A DNA stretch of 64,000 bases, from positions 4,541 to 68,540 of the forward strand of contig URKX01000008.1 in assembly GCA_900548545.1 (NCBI GenBank). The letters are read 5' to 3'. A model generated the notes under the pieces. It was not told the origin of the DNA and made no database searches. It was given only the letters and a program-made list of their open reading frames with translations. The DNA is from an uncultured Oscillospiraceae bacterium. Its GTDB lineage: Bacteria; Bacillota; Clostridia; Oscillospirales; Acutalibacteraceae. The position numbers were made by a program, and so were the translations under genes. Of the stretch, positions 46,210-54,545 are shown in pieces. Numbering within the stretch: the stretch's first letter is position 1; the number at the start of each line of letters is the position of its first letter.

Positions 46210-47307
46210 ATGGCGGCGCTGTTGATTTTGCTCCTGCTGGCAGCCCTGTACCTTCTCCAAGGGTTTCTCTATGACCGGTTTTGGAACAAGGGGCTGGAAG
46301 TGAAAATCGCGTTCCAGGAGGAGTACGCCACAGAAAACGACACGGCTGCCTTGACAGAGGTAGTGGTCAACGACAAGCTGCTGCCTTTGCCGGTGGTGGA
46401 GATCGACTTCCACATGGACAAAGGGCTGCGCTTTGTGGGGGAGGCCAACACCGCTGTCAGCGACCGTTCCTACCGGCGGGATGTGTTCGCCATGGGGGTG
46501 CGGCAGAAGATCACCCGTACCCTGGAGTTCCGCTGCGCCCGGCGAGGGTATTACGCCATTGACCAGGCGGGCATGGACGTGCGCAGTTTGGTGTTGACTA
46601 AGAAATATGTGGGGACATCCCCCCAGCACACAGCCTTTTACGTGCTGCCCCGGCCTGTGCCCACCCAGCGGGTCCAGATCCCCTTCTCCCAGATCATGGG
46701 CAGTGTCCTCAGCCGCAAGCGTGTTTACGACGACCCCTTTGAGTTTGCCGGCCTGCGGGATTACACCCGGGGCGACCCCATGAAGTACATCAACTGGAAG
46801 GCCACGGCAAAAACCGGGGAAATGCTGGTGAACATCCACGAGTCCACCCTGTCCCAAAAGGTGGCGGTGGTGCTGGACCTGGAAGGCCTGGGGGTGCAGA
46901 AAGCCGATGTGCTCAACGAAGAGGCGGTGCGGATCGCCTGTACACTGTGCAGCCGTTTGTTGGAGGCAGGTATTGTGGTCAGCGCCTATTCTAACGGGAT
47001 CGATGTGCTCACCGGCAAACCCATGGCCTTGCCGGAGGTTTCCGGAGCGGGCAGTGTGCTGTCCCTGCGGAAGGCCTTTGCCTGCGCCAAAGCTGCCAAC
47101 GGCCTGATCCCCATTGAGGAGTATTTCCCTGGGGAGGACAGCGGCCTGCTGTGCGTGTTGGTGTCCCGCAGCCAGCGGGAGGATCTGGCCCGGGCCTTTG
47201 CCCAGTGCGCAGGCCAGCGGGAGTGGGTGCAGATCGTACCCTATCAGGATTTGTATGAAGAGATGCCCCAGTTTGGTACCGTGCACCGGTTCTACTGGGA
47301 AGTGTAA
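46210..47307 (+). CDS. DUF58 domain protein, membrane anchored
   Basis: The 365-residue protein has one N-terminal hydrophobic helix (ALLILLLLAALYLLQGFLY, residues 3-21). The DUF58 signature RVYDDPFEFAGLRDYTRGDPMKYINWKATAKTG follows near residue 173-205, then a VWA-like region (KVAVVLDLEGLG). DUF58 proteins pair with MoxR and are thought to present clients at the membrane. It sits between moxR and the DUF4129 gene with very short gaps, so one transcript is likely. Confidence 0.92.
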   Translation: MAALLILLLLAALYLLQGFLYDRFWNKGLEVKIAFQEEYATENDTAALTEVVVNDKLLPLPVVEIDFHMDKGLRFVGEANTAVSDRSYRRDVFAMGVRQKITRTLEFRCARRGYYAIDQAGMDVRSLVLTKKYVGTSPQHTAFYVLPRPVPTQRVQIPFSQIMGSVLSRKRVYDDPFEFAGLRDYTRGDPMKYINWKATAKTGEMLVNIHESTLSQKVAVVLDLEGLGVQKADVLNEEAVRIACTLCSRLLEAGIVVSAYSNGIDVLTGKPMALPEVSGAGSVLSLRKAFACAKAANGLIPIEEYFPGEDSGLLCVLVSRSQREDLARAFAQCAGQREWVQIVPYQDLYEEMPQFGTVHRFYWEV

Positions 47308-47320
47308 AGGGGGGAATGGC

Positions 47321-48502
47321 GTGAAACATTTTCAAAGGATGGGGAACTGGCGCCAAGCCCTGCTTCGGGTCATGGGGTGGTTCCACTGCGGGTGGATCAT
47401 CGCCCTGTACTACGCTACTGCTTACCGGATCTTTCAGGGGGATGCGGCCCTGCCCGGCAGGTTTTGGCGCGGCCTTTTGGTGGTGATCCCCTTTGCCCTG
47501 GCAGACCTGGCGCTCCAGTTTACCCGCAAGCTGTGGGAATACCTGTTGGTGAGCGTGTTTCTTTGTGGGCTTGCCTGGCTGCTGCTGGGGACCCCTGTAG
47601 CGGCTTTGCCTGTGGCGGCGGTATGCTTTTTCCGGGCGAGGAACCGTCTGTCGGAAGAACTGGTGGATTCCCTGCTGGACCACCCCAGCCTTCCGTTGCT
47701 CATCGCGGTGGTGCCGCCCTTTTTGTACAGCGCCGCAACAAACGGCCCTTTGCTGCAAAAGCTCTGCCTGATTTGGATGGCAGTATACGGCTTGCTGTGG
47801 TGCGCTTACCGGGGCCTCAAAAACATTGAAGCCTATCTTGAGCTTAACCGGACCATGTCTGGGGTGCCTGTAAAACGGATCGTGCTCACCAGCGGGCTGG
47901 CGGTGGCTGGCATGGTGTTTTTGGCCGGGGCCCTGGTACTGCCGGTGCTGGTGATGGGCCAGGGGTTTTTCCGTATCGACCCCACTGCCCCAGACCGTGG
48001 GGAACCCCAGATCCAGCTGGAAACCACCGGCCCCAGCATGGCCATGGAGGCACCCCAGTGGTTGGAAGAGATAGGGGAAAAGAACACGTTTCAGATCCCA
48101 CCGTTTGTGGGGTATTTCTTCGGGGCCCTGGTAGGCGTTGGGTTGCTGATTTTCTTGCTCTACGGGGTGTATTGGGTGATCCGCGGGCTGCGGGGCAGCT
48201 TTGTGGACCACCGGGACGTGGTGCAGTATTTACACGGCCCGGAGGATCAGATGGAGGAAGCGCCTTCCCAGCGGCGGGCGCGCCCTGCCCTTTGGGACCG
48301 TTCCCCCAATGCCCAAGTGCGGCGGAAGTACCGGCGGACTGTTTTGCGGCTTTCCAAGGAGGCTCCCCCTTCCTGGGCGGCCCCCCAGGAGATCGAGGAG
48401 CGGGCAGGGTTGGGGGACTCCCGGCTGCACCAGCTGTATGAGCGGGCACGCTACAGCCGGGAAGGCGTCACTTCCCAGGAGAGCCGCAGCTTAAAACGGT
48501 GA
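47321..48502 (+). CDS. DUF4129-type membrane protein of the MoxR operon
   Basis: The 393-residue protein has about seven hydrophobic segments to residue 300. A cytoplasmic C-terminus resembles DUF4129 (KYRRTVLRLSKEAPPSWAAPQEIEERAGL...LYERARYS). In many bacteria this domain is fused to or follows a transglutaminase in MoxR-DUF58 operons; no transglutaminase core is visible here. GTG 47321 is taken as the start after AGGGGGG, 13 bases past the DUF58 stop. Upstream in-frame sequence belongs to the other gene. Its end overlaps, on the opposite strand, a small gene at 48491. Confidence 0.8.
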   Translation: MKHFQRMGNWRQALLRVMGWFHCGWIIALYYATAYRIFQGDAALPGRFWRGLLVVIPFALADLALQFTRKLWEYLLVSVFLCGLAWLLLGTPVAALPVAAVCFFRARNRLSEELVDSLLDHPSLPLLIAVVPPFLYSAATNGPLLQKLCLIWMAVYGLLWCAYRGLKNIEAYLELNRTMSGVPVKRIVLTSGLAVAGMVFLAGALVLPVLVMGQGFFRIDPTAPDRGEPQIQLETTGPSMAMEAPQWLEEIGEKNTFQIPPFVGYFFGALVGVGLLIFLLYGVYWVIRGLRGSFVDHRDVVQYLHGPEDQMEEAPSQRRARPALWDRSPNAQVRRKYRRTVLRLSKEAPPSWAAPQEIEERAGLGDSRLHQLYERARYSREGVTSQESRSLKR

Positions 48503-48685
48503 ACTGCCGCCCCAATGGTTCGGCTGCCGGGAGAGCAGCAGGACCAGCCGGTGCAAGTCTTCTGCGGTGTGGATGAGCTCTTCCCTTTGATGCAGCTGAA
48601 GCTGCATCTTTACCGGCAGGGAGAGAAAATAGGACCGGCTGCTGGGACTGCCGTCCAGCAGGGCGCTTAAATCGTGATAAGCCAT
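48491..48685 (-). CDS. Small conserved-type protein (64 aa)
   Basis: The protein reads MAYHDLSALLDGSPSSRSYFLSLP and continues QREELIHTAEDLHRLVLLLSR. Short clostridial proteins with the same layout (a 'YF.SLP ... I.S.EELH.YA..L' pattern) are common and uncharacterised. The ATG is preceded by AGAGGTG, which also forms one arm of the terminator hairpin at 48693-48721. It overlaps the 3' end of the DUF4129 gene tail-to-tail by 12 bases. It has no signal peptide or helix long enough to span a membrane. Function unknown. Confidence 0.6.
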   Translation of the reverse strand: MAYHDLSALLDGSPSSRSYFLSLPVKMQLQLHQREELIHTAEDLHRLVLLLSRQPNHWGGSSPF

Positions 48686-48692
48686 AAAAAAT

Positions 48693-48721
48693 CACCTCTG
48701 GGGTAGTGTGCCCCAGAGGTG
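48693..48721. terminator. Bidirectional hairpin containing the ribosome site of the small gene
   Basis: CACCTCTGGGG and CCCCAGAGGTG form an 11-bp perfect stem. T-rich runs follow on both strands: TTCTTTTTTT on plus, ATTTTTT on minus, the latter running into the ATG of the 64-residue gene. Confidence 0.8.
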
Positions 48722-48737
48722 TTCTTTTTTTGCAAGC

Positions 48738-49517
48738 TTACCCATACCTCCGTATCCCTTGGACCAGCAGGGGATAGACCTGTGGGGTGCCGGCCAGGAT
48801 GGGCTGTTTCTCATCGTAGCGGAAGCCTTTCCCAGGGGCAGTGCCAATCAGCCCGCCGGCTTCCCGCAGGATCACCGACCCGGCCGCGTAATCCCAGGGG
48901 GAGAGGCGCAGCTCGAAGAAGCCGTCGCAGCAGCCAGCGGCCAGATGGCACAAGTCCAGTGCAGCGGAACCGCTCCGCCGCAAGTCCCCACAGTGGGTGC
49001 AGAGTTCCTTTGCCATGGCAAAAGTGGTGTCTGCTAGTTCCGGGTAATAGGGGGAGGTTCCAAACACCACTAAGGCATTTTCCGGCGGGACATCCGCCAC
49101 GTGGATGGGTTCCCCGTTGCGAAAGGCGCCCTTGCCCCGGATCCCGGAGTACAGATCCCCGCTAGCCAGGTCCAGCACAAGCCCCAGCAAACCTTCCCCG
49201 TCCAGCACGAGGCCCACCGAAATGCACCAAGACTGGTAGCCTCGGATAAAATTGGTGGTGCCGTCAATGGGGTCGATCACCCAGTTATAGCCGGGGGCCA
49301 ACTGGTTTTCCTCCTGCTCTTCGGCGAAAAAGTGGGCTTCGGGCAGCAGGGGGGATAAGTGTTCCATAAGGTAATTTTGGGAGGCCACATCCCCTTCGGT
49401 GACAAAATTGGCGTGCCCCTCTTTCGTGTAGATTTTGGGCCGGGGGATGGCCCGGATCACTGCCCCGGCCTCTTTCATAACTTGGCTGGCCTGAGCGGCC
49501 AACTGTTCCAATTCCAT
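48738..49517 (-). CDS. Inositol monophosphatase family phosphatase
   Basis: The 259-residue protein has the FIG/IMPase motifs: EEQEEN with a metal-binding Glu, WVIDPIDGTTNFIRG (DPIDGT metal site) near residue 80-94, and SPWDYAAGSVILREAGG near the C-terminus. It removes phosphate from inositol phosphates or related sugar phosphates such as 3'-phosphoadenosine 5'-phosphate; substrate cannot be chosen from sequence alone. The ATG at 49517 follows GGAAGGGATC. A terminator hairpin begins 17 bases past the stop. Confidence 0.9.
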   Translation of the reverse strand: MELEQLAAQASQVMKEAGAVIRAIPRPKIYTKEGHANFVTEGDVASQNYLMEHLSPLLPEAHFFAEEQEENQLAPGYNWVIDPIDGTTNFIRGYQSWCISVGLVLDGEGLLGLVLDLASGDLYSGIRGKGAFRNGEPIHVADVPPENALVVFGTSPYYPELADTTFAMAKELCTHCGDLRRSGSAALDLCHLAAGCCDGFFELRLSPWDYAAGSVILREAGGLIGTAPGKGFRYDEKQPILAGTPQVYPLLVQGIRRYG

Positions 49518-49880
49518 AGGATCCCTTCCTTTCCCACGTCAGTATAGCACAGCGGCTGCCCAGCCGCAACCGGATTTGTTCCCATCTTGGTCAAAGAGAT
49601 TTCACGAAACGCTTAGAGATCGTTCAAACCCCATTCAAAAACGGGGGGTATCCTATAGACACAGCAGAAGAGAAGCGGTTCCTTCCCTTGCTTGCTTTTT
49701 CATAGATTCCCCTCCCTCTCCTACGCCGCCCGGCTTTTGCTGGGCGGCGTTTCCATGTTCCCCCTTCTCTGGCCGGGGACAGCAGGGGGCCTTGGAAAAG
49801 GCCGGTGGAAGGCGATGGAATCCTCTTAAATAAAAAGTGAATCATTCTTATTTATTTTAATTCTTCCCATAAATTCTGAA
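49518..49880. other. Intergenic stretch with an isolated inverted repeat
   Basis: No gene is seen in this part of the gap before the NADH oxidase. It holds a GC-rich hairpin at about 49725-49755 (CGCCGCCC / GGGCGGCG) without a T run. An AT-rich tract from 49828 leads to the nox promoter. Confidence 0.4.
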
Positions 49881-49883
49881 TAA

Positions 49884-49925
49884 TTTGTGAACTCCATTGA
49901 CAAATTTCGCACGATCCAGTATAGT
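49884..49925 (+). promoter_or_regulatory. NADH oxidase promoter with overlapping Rex-like palindrome
   Basis: TTGACA (49897-49902) and TATAGT (49920-49925) are separated by 17 bases. TTTGTGAACTCCATTGACAAA (split: TTTGTGAA / TTGACAAA) at 49884-49904 is an imperfect palindrome over the -35 box that resembles the Rex operator TTGTGAAnnnnTTCACAA, but with one extra central base. Confidence 0.55.
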
Positions 49926-49991
49926 TTCTTTGGAAAAGAATGATTGCAAAATCTTCGCGTATACTCTATTTTTAGAAAAGAGGGATCTGCT

Positions 49992-51323
49992 GTGAATCTT
50001 GTAGTGATTGGAGCTAACCACGCTGGCACTGCCGCGATCAACACCATCCTGGACAATTATCCCCAGGAAAAAGTCACTGTGTTTGACCAGAACAATAACA
50101 TCAGCTTTTTGGGCTGCGGCATGGCCCTGTGGATCGGCCGCCAGATCAGCGGCCCCGGTGGGCTGTTTTATGCTTCCCCAGAGCAATTTGAGCGTAAAGG
50201 GGCAACCGTCTACCTGGAAACCACAGTGGACGCCATTGACTTTGCCGGGAAAACTGTCCATGCGACGGGGAAAGATGGCGAGAAGATCTGTCAACCCTAC
50301 GACAAACTCATCCTTGCCACTGGTTCCCTGCCCATCCGGCTGGATATCCCAGGGATGGACCTGGAAAACGTCCAGTTTGTCAAGCTGTTCCAGGACGCGG
50401 AAGCTGTTGTGAAAAAACTCACCGACCCGGACATCCAAAATGTCACGGTGGTGGGCGGGGGCTATATCGGCGTGGAGCTGGTGGAGGCCTTTGTCCGTAA
50501 CGGCCGGAAAGCCCGGCTGATTGATCTGGCGGAAACCTGCCTTTCCGGTTATTATGACCGGGATTTTTGCAACCGTATGGCGGAGAACCTTTCCTCCCAC
50601 GGGGTGGAGTTGCGCTTTGGGCAAACGGTTACCTCTCTTCAGGGGAAGGATGGCAAGGTGACCCAGGTGGTTACAGACAAGGGCAGCTATGACACAGACA
50701 TGGTGGTGTTTGCCATTGGGTTTAAGCCCAACACGGCCCTGGGAAGCGGGCATCTGGAGCTTCTGCGGGGGGCATACCACGTGGACCGCTGCCAGCAGAC
50801 CAGTGACCCGGATGTGTACGCAGTGGGGGACTGCGCCACCATTTACAACAACGCCAAGCGGGCTGACGACTATATCGCTTTGGCCACCAATGCGGTGCGC
50901 TCTGGGATTTTGGCAGCCCATAACGCCTGTGGCAGCCATGTGGAGAGCCCCGGTGTTCAGGGGTCCAACGGCATCTCCATCTGGGGGCTGAACCTGTTCA
51001 GCACGGGGCTGACCGTTGCAAAAGCCAAAGAGGCAGGGTTTGATGCCAAGTCCACGGAATATACCGACTGGCAGAAGGCTGGTTTTATGGAGTCCGGCAA
51101 CACCAAGACCACCTGCCGCATTGTCTATGATGCCCAGAGCCGGGAAGTACTGGGGGCGCAGCTGATCTCTGACTACGATGTGTCCATGGGGCTGCATATG
51201 TTCTCTCTGGCCATCCAGGAGCACATTACCATCGACAAGCTAAAGCTGCTGGACCTCTTCTTCCTACCCCACTTCAATCAGCCTTACAATTATATTACCA
51301 TGGCCGCTTTGCTGGCGGACTAA
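49992..51323 (+). CDS. nox: NADH oxidase / CoA-disulfide reductase-type flavoprotein
   Basis: The 443-residue FAD enzyme has an N-terminal dinucleotide fold ([14 protein letters not shown]) and the redox-active Cys in [12 protein letters not shown] at about residue 42. A second fold for NADH ([17 protein letters not shown]) follows, then [10 protein letters not shown] for FAD and a C-terminal dimerisation domain. This layout is that of water-forming NADH oxidase, which regenerates NAD and removes oxygen. CoA-disulfide reductase is the main alternative. The start is GTG 49992, with AGAGGGA seven bases upstream. Confidence 0.92.
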   Translation: MNLVVIGANHAGTAAINTILDNYPQEKVTVFDQNNNISFLGCGMALWIGRQISGPGGLFYASPEQFERKGATVYLETTVDAIDFAGKTVHATGKDGEKICQPYDKLILATGSLPIRLDIPGMDLENVQFVKLFQDAEAVVKKLTDPDIQNVTVVGGGYIGVELVEAFVRNGRKARLIDLAETCLSGYYDRDFCNRMAENLSSHGVELRFGQTVTSLQGKDGKVTQVVTDKGSYDTDMVVFAIGFKPNTALGSGHLELLRGAYHVDRCQQTSDPDVYAVGDCATIYNNAKRADDYIALATNAVRSGILAAHNACGSHVESPGVQGSNGISIWGLNLFSTGLTVAKAKEAGFDAKSTEYTDWQKAGFMESGNTKTTCRIVYDAQSREVLGAQLISDYDVSMGLHMFSLAIQEHITIDKLKLLDLFFLPHFNQPYNYITMAALLAD

Positions 51324-51340
51324 CACAAACGCGCATAAAA

Positions 51341-51372
51341 AAGAGAGGGATTTTCCATCCCCCTCTTTTTTT
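51341..51372 (+). terminator. Intrinsic terminator of nox
   Basis: AGAGAGGGAT and ATCCCCCTCT arms around TTTCC are followed by TTTTTTT. Confidence 0.8.
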
Positions 51373-51503
51373 CTATATCTTGTAAAGTAAATTCACTTTT
51401 CATACTGTTTAAAAAGTGAAGCCGGTAAACAAAGAATATTGCCGAAAATCAGGATATGTGTAAAGTCTATAAACTTGTCAATTTTACAAAACGAATGACC
51501 CTT

Positions 51504-51545
51504 AAAAAAGCAGAAAATCCCTGGCAGAACCCTGCCAGGGATTTT
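51504..51545 (-). terminator. Intrinsic terminator of the NCS2 permease gene
   Basis: On the minus strand AAAATCCCTGGCAGG pairs with CTGCCAGGGATTTT, followed by CTGCTTTTTT. Confidence 0.85.
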
Positions 51546-51569
51546 GCTTGTCTGTCGGGCAGCCTCTTT

Positions 51570-52925
51570 TTAGATGAGAGCCAGCAGGATGAAGTTCAGG
51601 ATAAACAAAGCGGTGACCACCCACAGGATGGGATGGATCTCCTTGGCTTTGCCCTTGCAGATCTTCACGATGCAATAGAAGATGAAGCCGGCGGCAATGC
51701 CGTAGGAAATGCTGTAGCACAGAGCCATGAACACGCCTGCAAAGAAAGCGGGAACAGCCTCGTTAAAGTCGTCCCATTTTATCTCCTTGAAGGCGGACAT
51801 CATCATGACGCCCACCACCACCAGGGCGGGAGCTGTGGCAGCAAAGGGGATAGCGCTGACGAAGGTGGCCAGGAAGGCGCTGAGAGCGAAGCAAAGGGCC
51901 ACGATCACACTGGTCAAACCGGTGCGGCCGCCGGCGCCGATGCCGGCGGCACTCTCCACATAAGTGGTGGTGTTGCTAGTGCCGAAGATAGCGCCAATGG
52001 AAGTGGCGGTGGCATCAGCGAACAATGCACGGTCCATCTTGGACTTGAAACCGGAGTTGCTTTCCATGGTCTTCTCATCCTCATCGGAGAAGATGCCGGT
52101 GCGGCGGCCAGTACCGATGAAAGTGCCGATGGTGTCAAAAGTGTCGGACACGCTGAAGGAGAAGATGGTTACCAGAACCAGGGGCAGCTTTGCCATGTCG
52201 GTGAACAGGGAGGGCAGGCCGGCGCTGGTGAAAATTGCGCCAAAAGTGGTGGGCAGGGCGGCGCATGCCTCCGTAAAGCTGACAGTGTTGCTGGTGACGG
52301 TGACGCCCATGGGGATTCCCAAGAGGGCGGTCACAACGATACCGATTAGAATGGCGCCTTTCACGTTGCACACCAGCAGGACGATGGTGAGGGCCAAACC
52401 AATGAGGAACAGCCAGAAGGTGGGCTGGTTCAGGGTGGAAAGGGCGGGTACACCAGAGCCAAAGTTAATGATGCCCACGTTCAGCAAGCCCAGGTAGGCC
52501 ACGAAGATGCCAATACCGCCGCCAATGGCGTTTTGCAGGCTGCGGGGGATGGATTTGATGATGAACTTGCGCAGCTTGGTCACAGTGATAATGATGTTGA
52601 TCAGTCCGCAGATGAACACCATGGACAGCGCCTGCTGCCAGGTGAAGCCCAAGCCAAAGCACACTGTGTAGACGAAGAACGCGTTCAGGCCCATGCCGGG
52701 GGCCTGGGCGTAGGGGACGTTAGCCACCAGGCCCATCACCAAAGTGCCGATGATAGAGGCGATGATGGTGGCCAGGAACACGGCGCCCCATTCCATACCG
52801 GACTCACTGAGCAGCGTGGGGTTGACCACGATGATGTAAGCCATGGCGAAGAAGGTGGTCAAACCGGCGATGATCTCGCGGCCGACCGTGGTGCCGTTCT
52901 CCTTGAGTTTGAAGAATTTTTCCAT
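51570..52925 (-). CDS. NCS2-family purine permease (AzgA/PbuG-like)
   Basis: The 451-residue protein has 12 to 14 hydrophobic helices. It begins MEKFFKLKENGTTVGREIIAGLTTFFAMAYIIVVNPTLL. It contains NVPYAQAPGMGLNAFF and IGTFIGTGRRTGIF, followed by ATATSIGAIFGTSNTTTYVESAAGIGAGGRTGL (two parts), all hallmarks of the AzgA branch that imports adenine, guanine or hypoxanthine by proton symport. The start follows GGAAGGTGAG. The leader upstream is long and structured but lacks a recognisable purine aptamer. Uracil/xanthine permeases are a less likely alternative. Confidence 0.93.
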   Translation of the reverse strand: MEKFFKLKENGTTVGREIIAGLTTFFAMAYIIVVNPTLLSESGMEWGAVFLATIIASIIGTLVMGLVANVPYAQAPGMGLNAFFVYTVCFGLGFTWQQALSMVFICGLINIIITVTKLRKFIIKSIPRSLQNAIGGGIGIFVAYLGLLNVGIINFGSGVPALSTLNQPTFWLFLIGLALTIVLLVCNVKGAILIGIVVTALLGIPMGVTVTSNTVSFTEACAALPTTFGAIFTSAGLPSLFTDMAKLPLVLVTIFSFSVSDTFDTIGTFIGTGRRTGIFSDEDEKTMESNSGFKSKMDRALFADATATSIGAIFGTSNTTTYVESAAGIGAGGRTGLTSVIVALCFALSAFLATFVSAIPFAATAPALVVVGVMMMSAFKEIKWDDFNEAVPAFFAGVFMALCYSISYGIAAGFIFYCIVKICKGKAKEIHPILWVVTALFILNFILLALI

Positions 52926-53075
52926 TTGCTCACCTTCCTAAATGTATTACCGCTCAAGCGGCTGAGGAGGGGCAAGGCACGGGGGACTCTCCCTCCGAAA
53001 AAACCGCACAGGAGCAAGAGAGTCCCGGAAGCGGCCAAGCCCCCAGGGAGCGGCGCCCGTTTTAGGGCGCCTACA
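52926..53075 (-). promoter_or_regulatory. Structured leader of the NCS2 permease gene, type not recognised
   Basis: On the minus strand the leader forms GGCGCCC/GGGCGCC (53052-53071) and a long hairpin GGGACTCTC...GAGAGTCCC (52983-53026) whose inner part pairs CTCC with GGAG. Inside that loop lies GCGGTTTTTTC, and an alternative CCGC/GCGG stem would place the six T residues as a terminator tail. The two foldings exclude each other, as in an attenuator. Guanine-aptamer and ykkC-type signatures are not visible. Confidence 0.45.
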
Positions 53076-53081
53076 AACTTG

Positions 53082-53110
53082 ATTATAATGGGGAACGCGA
53101 AACTTGTCAA
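53082..53110 (-). promoter_or_regulatory. Promoter of the NCS2 permease gene
   Basis: On the minus strand TTGACA and TATAAT are separated by exactly 17 bases. Confidence 0.85.
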
Positions 53111-53186
53111 TGAATGTTAAATGATTTCGTTATAAGTTGAGAGAAAAAACCATCCGGCTTTTTCCACCAGGGGAACCCTTGTGCCG

Positions 53187-54539
53187 TCAAAGCTTTTTCT
53201 CCCCGGTTCCCGGCGGGGGGCAATGGTTCCGTTTCCACTCTTGGATCTGTTCCAGACGCTGGGCAACCCGGGCCTCGCTGCCCTGGTGGGTGGGCCGGTA
53301 GTAGCGCCGGTCTAAAAGGGAATCAGGAAGGCACTGCATGGTGGTCAGCTTGTCCTGGGTGTCGTGGGCGTACTGATAGCCCTCTCCATAGTGAAGGTCC
53401 TTCATCAGGCGGGTGGGGGCGTTGCGGATTACCAGGGGCACTGGCTCGGCCAGCATTTTCTGGGCGTCCTTTTTGGCTGTTTCATAGGCCGCGTACAGGG
53501 CGTTGGATTTGGGTGCCAAAGACAGGTACACCACTGCGTGGGCCAATGTGACGTTGCACTCGGGCATCCCGATAAAGTGGCAGGCTTGGTAGGCGGCCGT
53601 GGTGATCTCCAAAGCCCGGGAATCTGCCATGCCCACGTCTTCGCTGGCAAAGCGGATTAGCCTCCGGGCCACGTACAGGGGGTCTTCCCCGGCCTCCAGC
53701 ATCCGGGCCAACCAGTAGATGGCGGCGTCCGGGTCGGAATTCCGCATGGATTTGTGCAGTGCCGAGATCAGGTTGTAGTGTTCTTCCCCGTTTTTGTCAT
53801 ACAGCAGGCTTTTCCGGCTGACACACTGCTCTAAAATGTCCTGGGTGACAAAGGTGGTTTCCCCTTCCCGGCGGCCGTTTAAAACCACCATCTCCAAAGT
53901 GCCCAGTGCAGTGCGGGCGTCCCCGTTGGAGAAGTTGGCCATGGCTTCCAGCATCCCCTCCTCCAGGCGGATGTCCTGCTCCCCAAACCCTCGGGGGTCG
54001 TGGAGGGCGTTTTGGAGAAGCTGTACCAGGTTTTCCGTGGAGAGGGCCTGCAGCACAAACACCTTGCACCGGGAGAGCAACGCGGAGTTCACCTCGAAAG
54101 AGGGGTTCTCCGTGGTTGCGCCGATGAGCACGATGCTGCCCTTTTCCACAAAGGGGAGGAAGGCGTCCTGCTGGGCTTTGTTGAAGCGGTGGATCTCGTC
54201 CACAAAGAGGATGGTCCGCTCCCCCATGAGGCGGTTCTGCTCCGCCTCAGCCATGACGCCCTTGATCTCTTTGATGCCGCTGGTCACCGCGCTGAAATTG
54301 ATGAAGTTGGACTTCGTCTTGCCGGCGATGATCCTGGCCAAGGTGGTCTTTCCCACCCCCGGCGGGCCCCAGAAGATCATGGAGGACACCCGGTCTTGGT
54401 CGATCAGCTGCCGCAGCACCTTCCCCTCCCCCAGAAGGTGCTCCTGGCCCACAAACTCCTCCAGGGTGCGGGGACGCATCCGGGTGGCCAGGGGGATGTC
54501 CCGTGGGTCTTCCCGTTCAAATAGGGATTGCTGTTTCAT
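53187..54539 (-). CDS. rarA: Replication-associated recombination protein A (RarA/MgsA)
   Basis: The 450-residue clamp-loader-like AAA+ ATPase starts with RPRTLEEFVGQEHLLGEGKVL and has Walker A GPPGVGKTTLARIIA, Walker B ILFVDEIHRFNKAQQDAFLP and the sensor ATTENPSFEVNSALLSR. The C-terminal part includes LHKSMRNSDPDAAIYWLARML and AYQYAHD-like text (GYQYAHDTQD). It acts at stalled replication forks. The N-terminus KQQSLFEREDPRDIPLA has the SLF motif expected for clamp binding. It is followed after six bases by the esterase gene in the upstream direction of reading (54546-55235), so the two may be cotranscribed. Confidence 0.96.
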   Translation of the reverse strand: MKQQSLFEREDPRDIPLATRMRPRTLEEFVGQEHLLGEGKVLRQLIDQDRVSSMIFWGPPGVGKTTLARIIAGKTKSNFINFSAVTSGIKEIKGVMAEAEQNRLMGERTILFVDEIHRFNKAQQDAFLPFVEKGSIVLIGATTENPSFEVNSALLSRCKVFVLQALSTENLVQLLQNALHDPRGFGEQDIRLEEGMLEAMANFSNGDARTALGTLEMVVLNGRREGETTFVTQDILEQCVSRKSLLYDKNGEEHYNLISALHKSMRNSDPDAAIYWLARMLEAGEDPLYVARRLIRFASEDVGMADSRALEITTAAYQACHFIGMPECNVTLAHAVVYLSLAPKSNALYAAYETAKKDAQKMLAEPVPLVIRNAPTRLMKDLHYGEGYQYAHDTQDKLTTMQCLPDSLLDRRYYRPTHQGSEARVAQRLEQIQEWKRNHCPPPGTGEKKL

Positions 54540-54545
54540 GTGCGC

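Noticed and set aside
49725..49755. GC-rich hairpin as a terminator of a small RNA
   Set aside because: Neither strand has a T run after the stem and no promoter is evident just upstream.
52926..53110. Guanine/adenine riboswitch before the NCS2 permease
   Set aside because: The conserved loop sequences and three-way junction core of the purine aptamer are not present, only strong hairpins.
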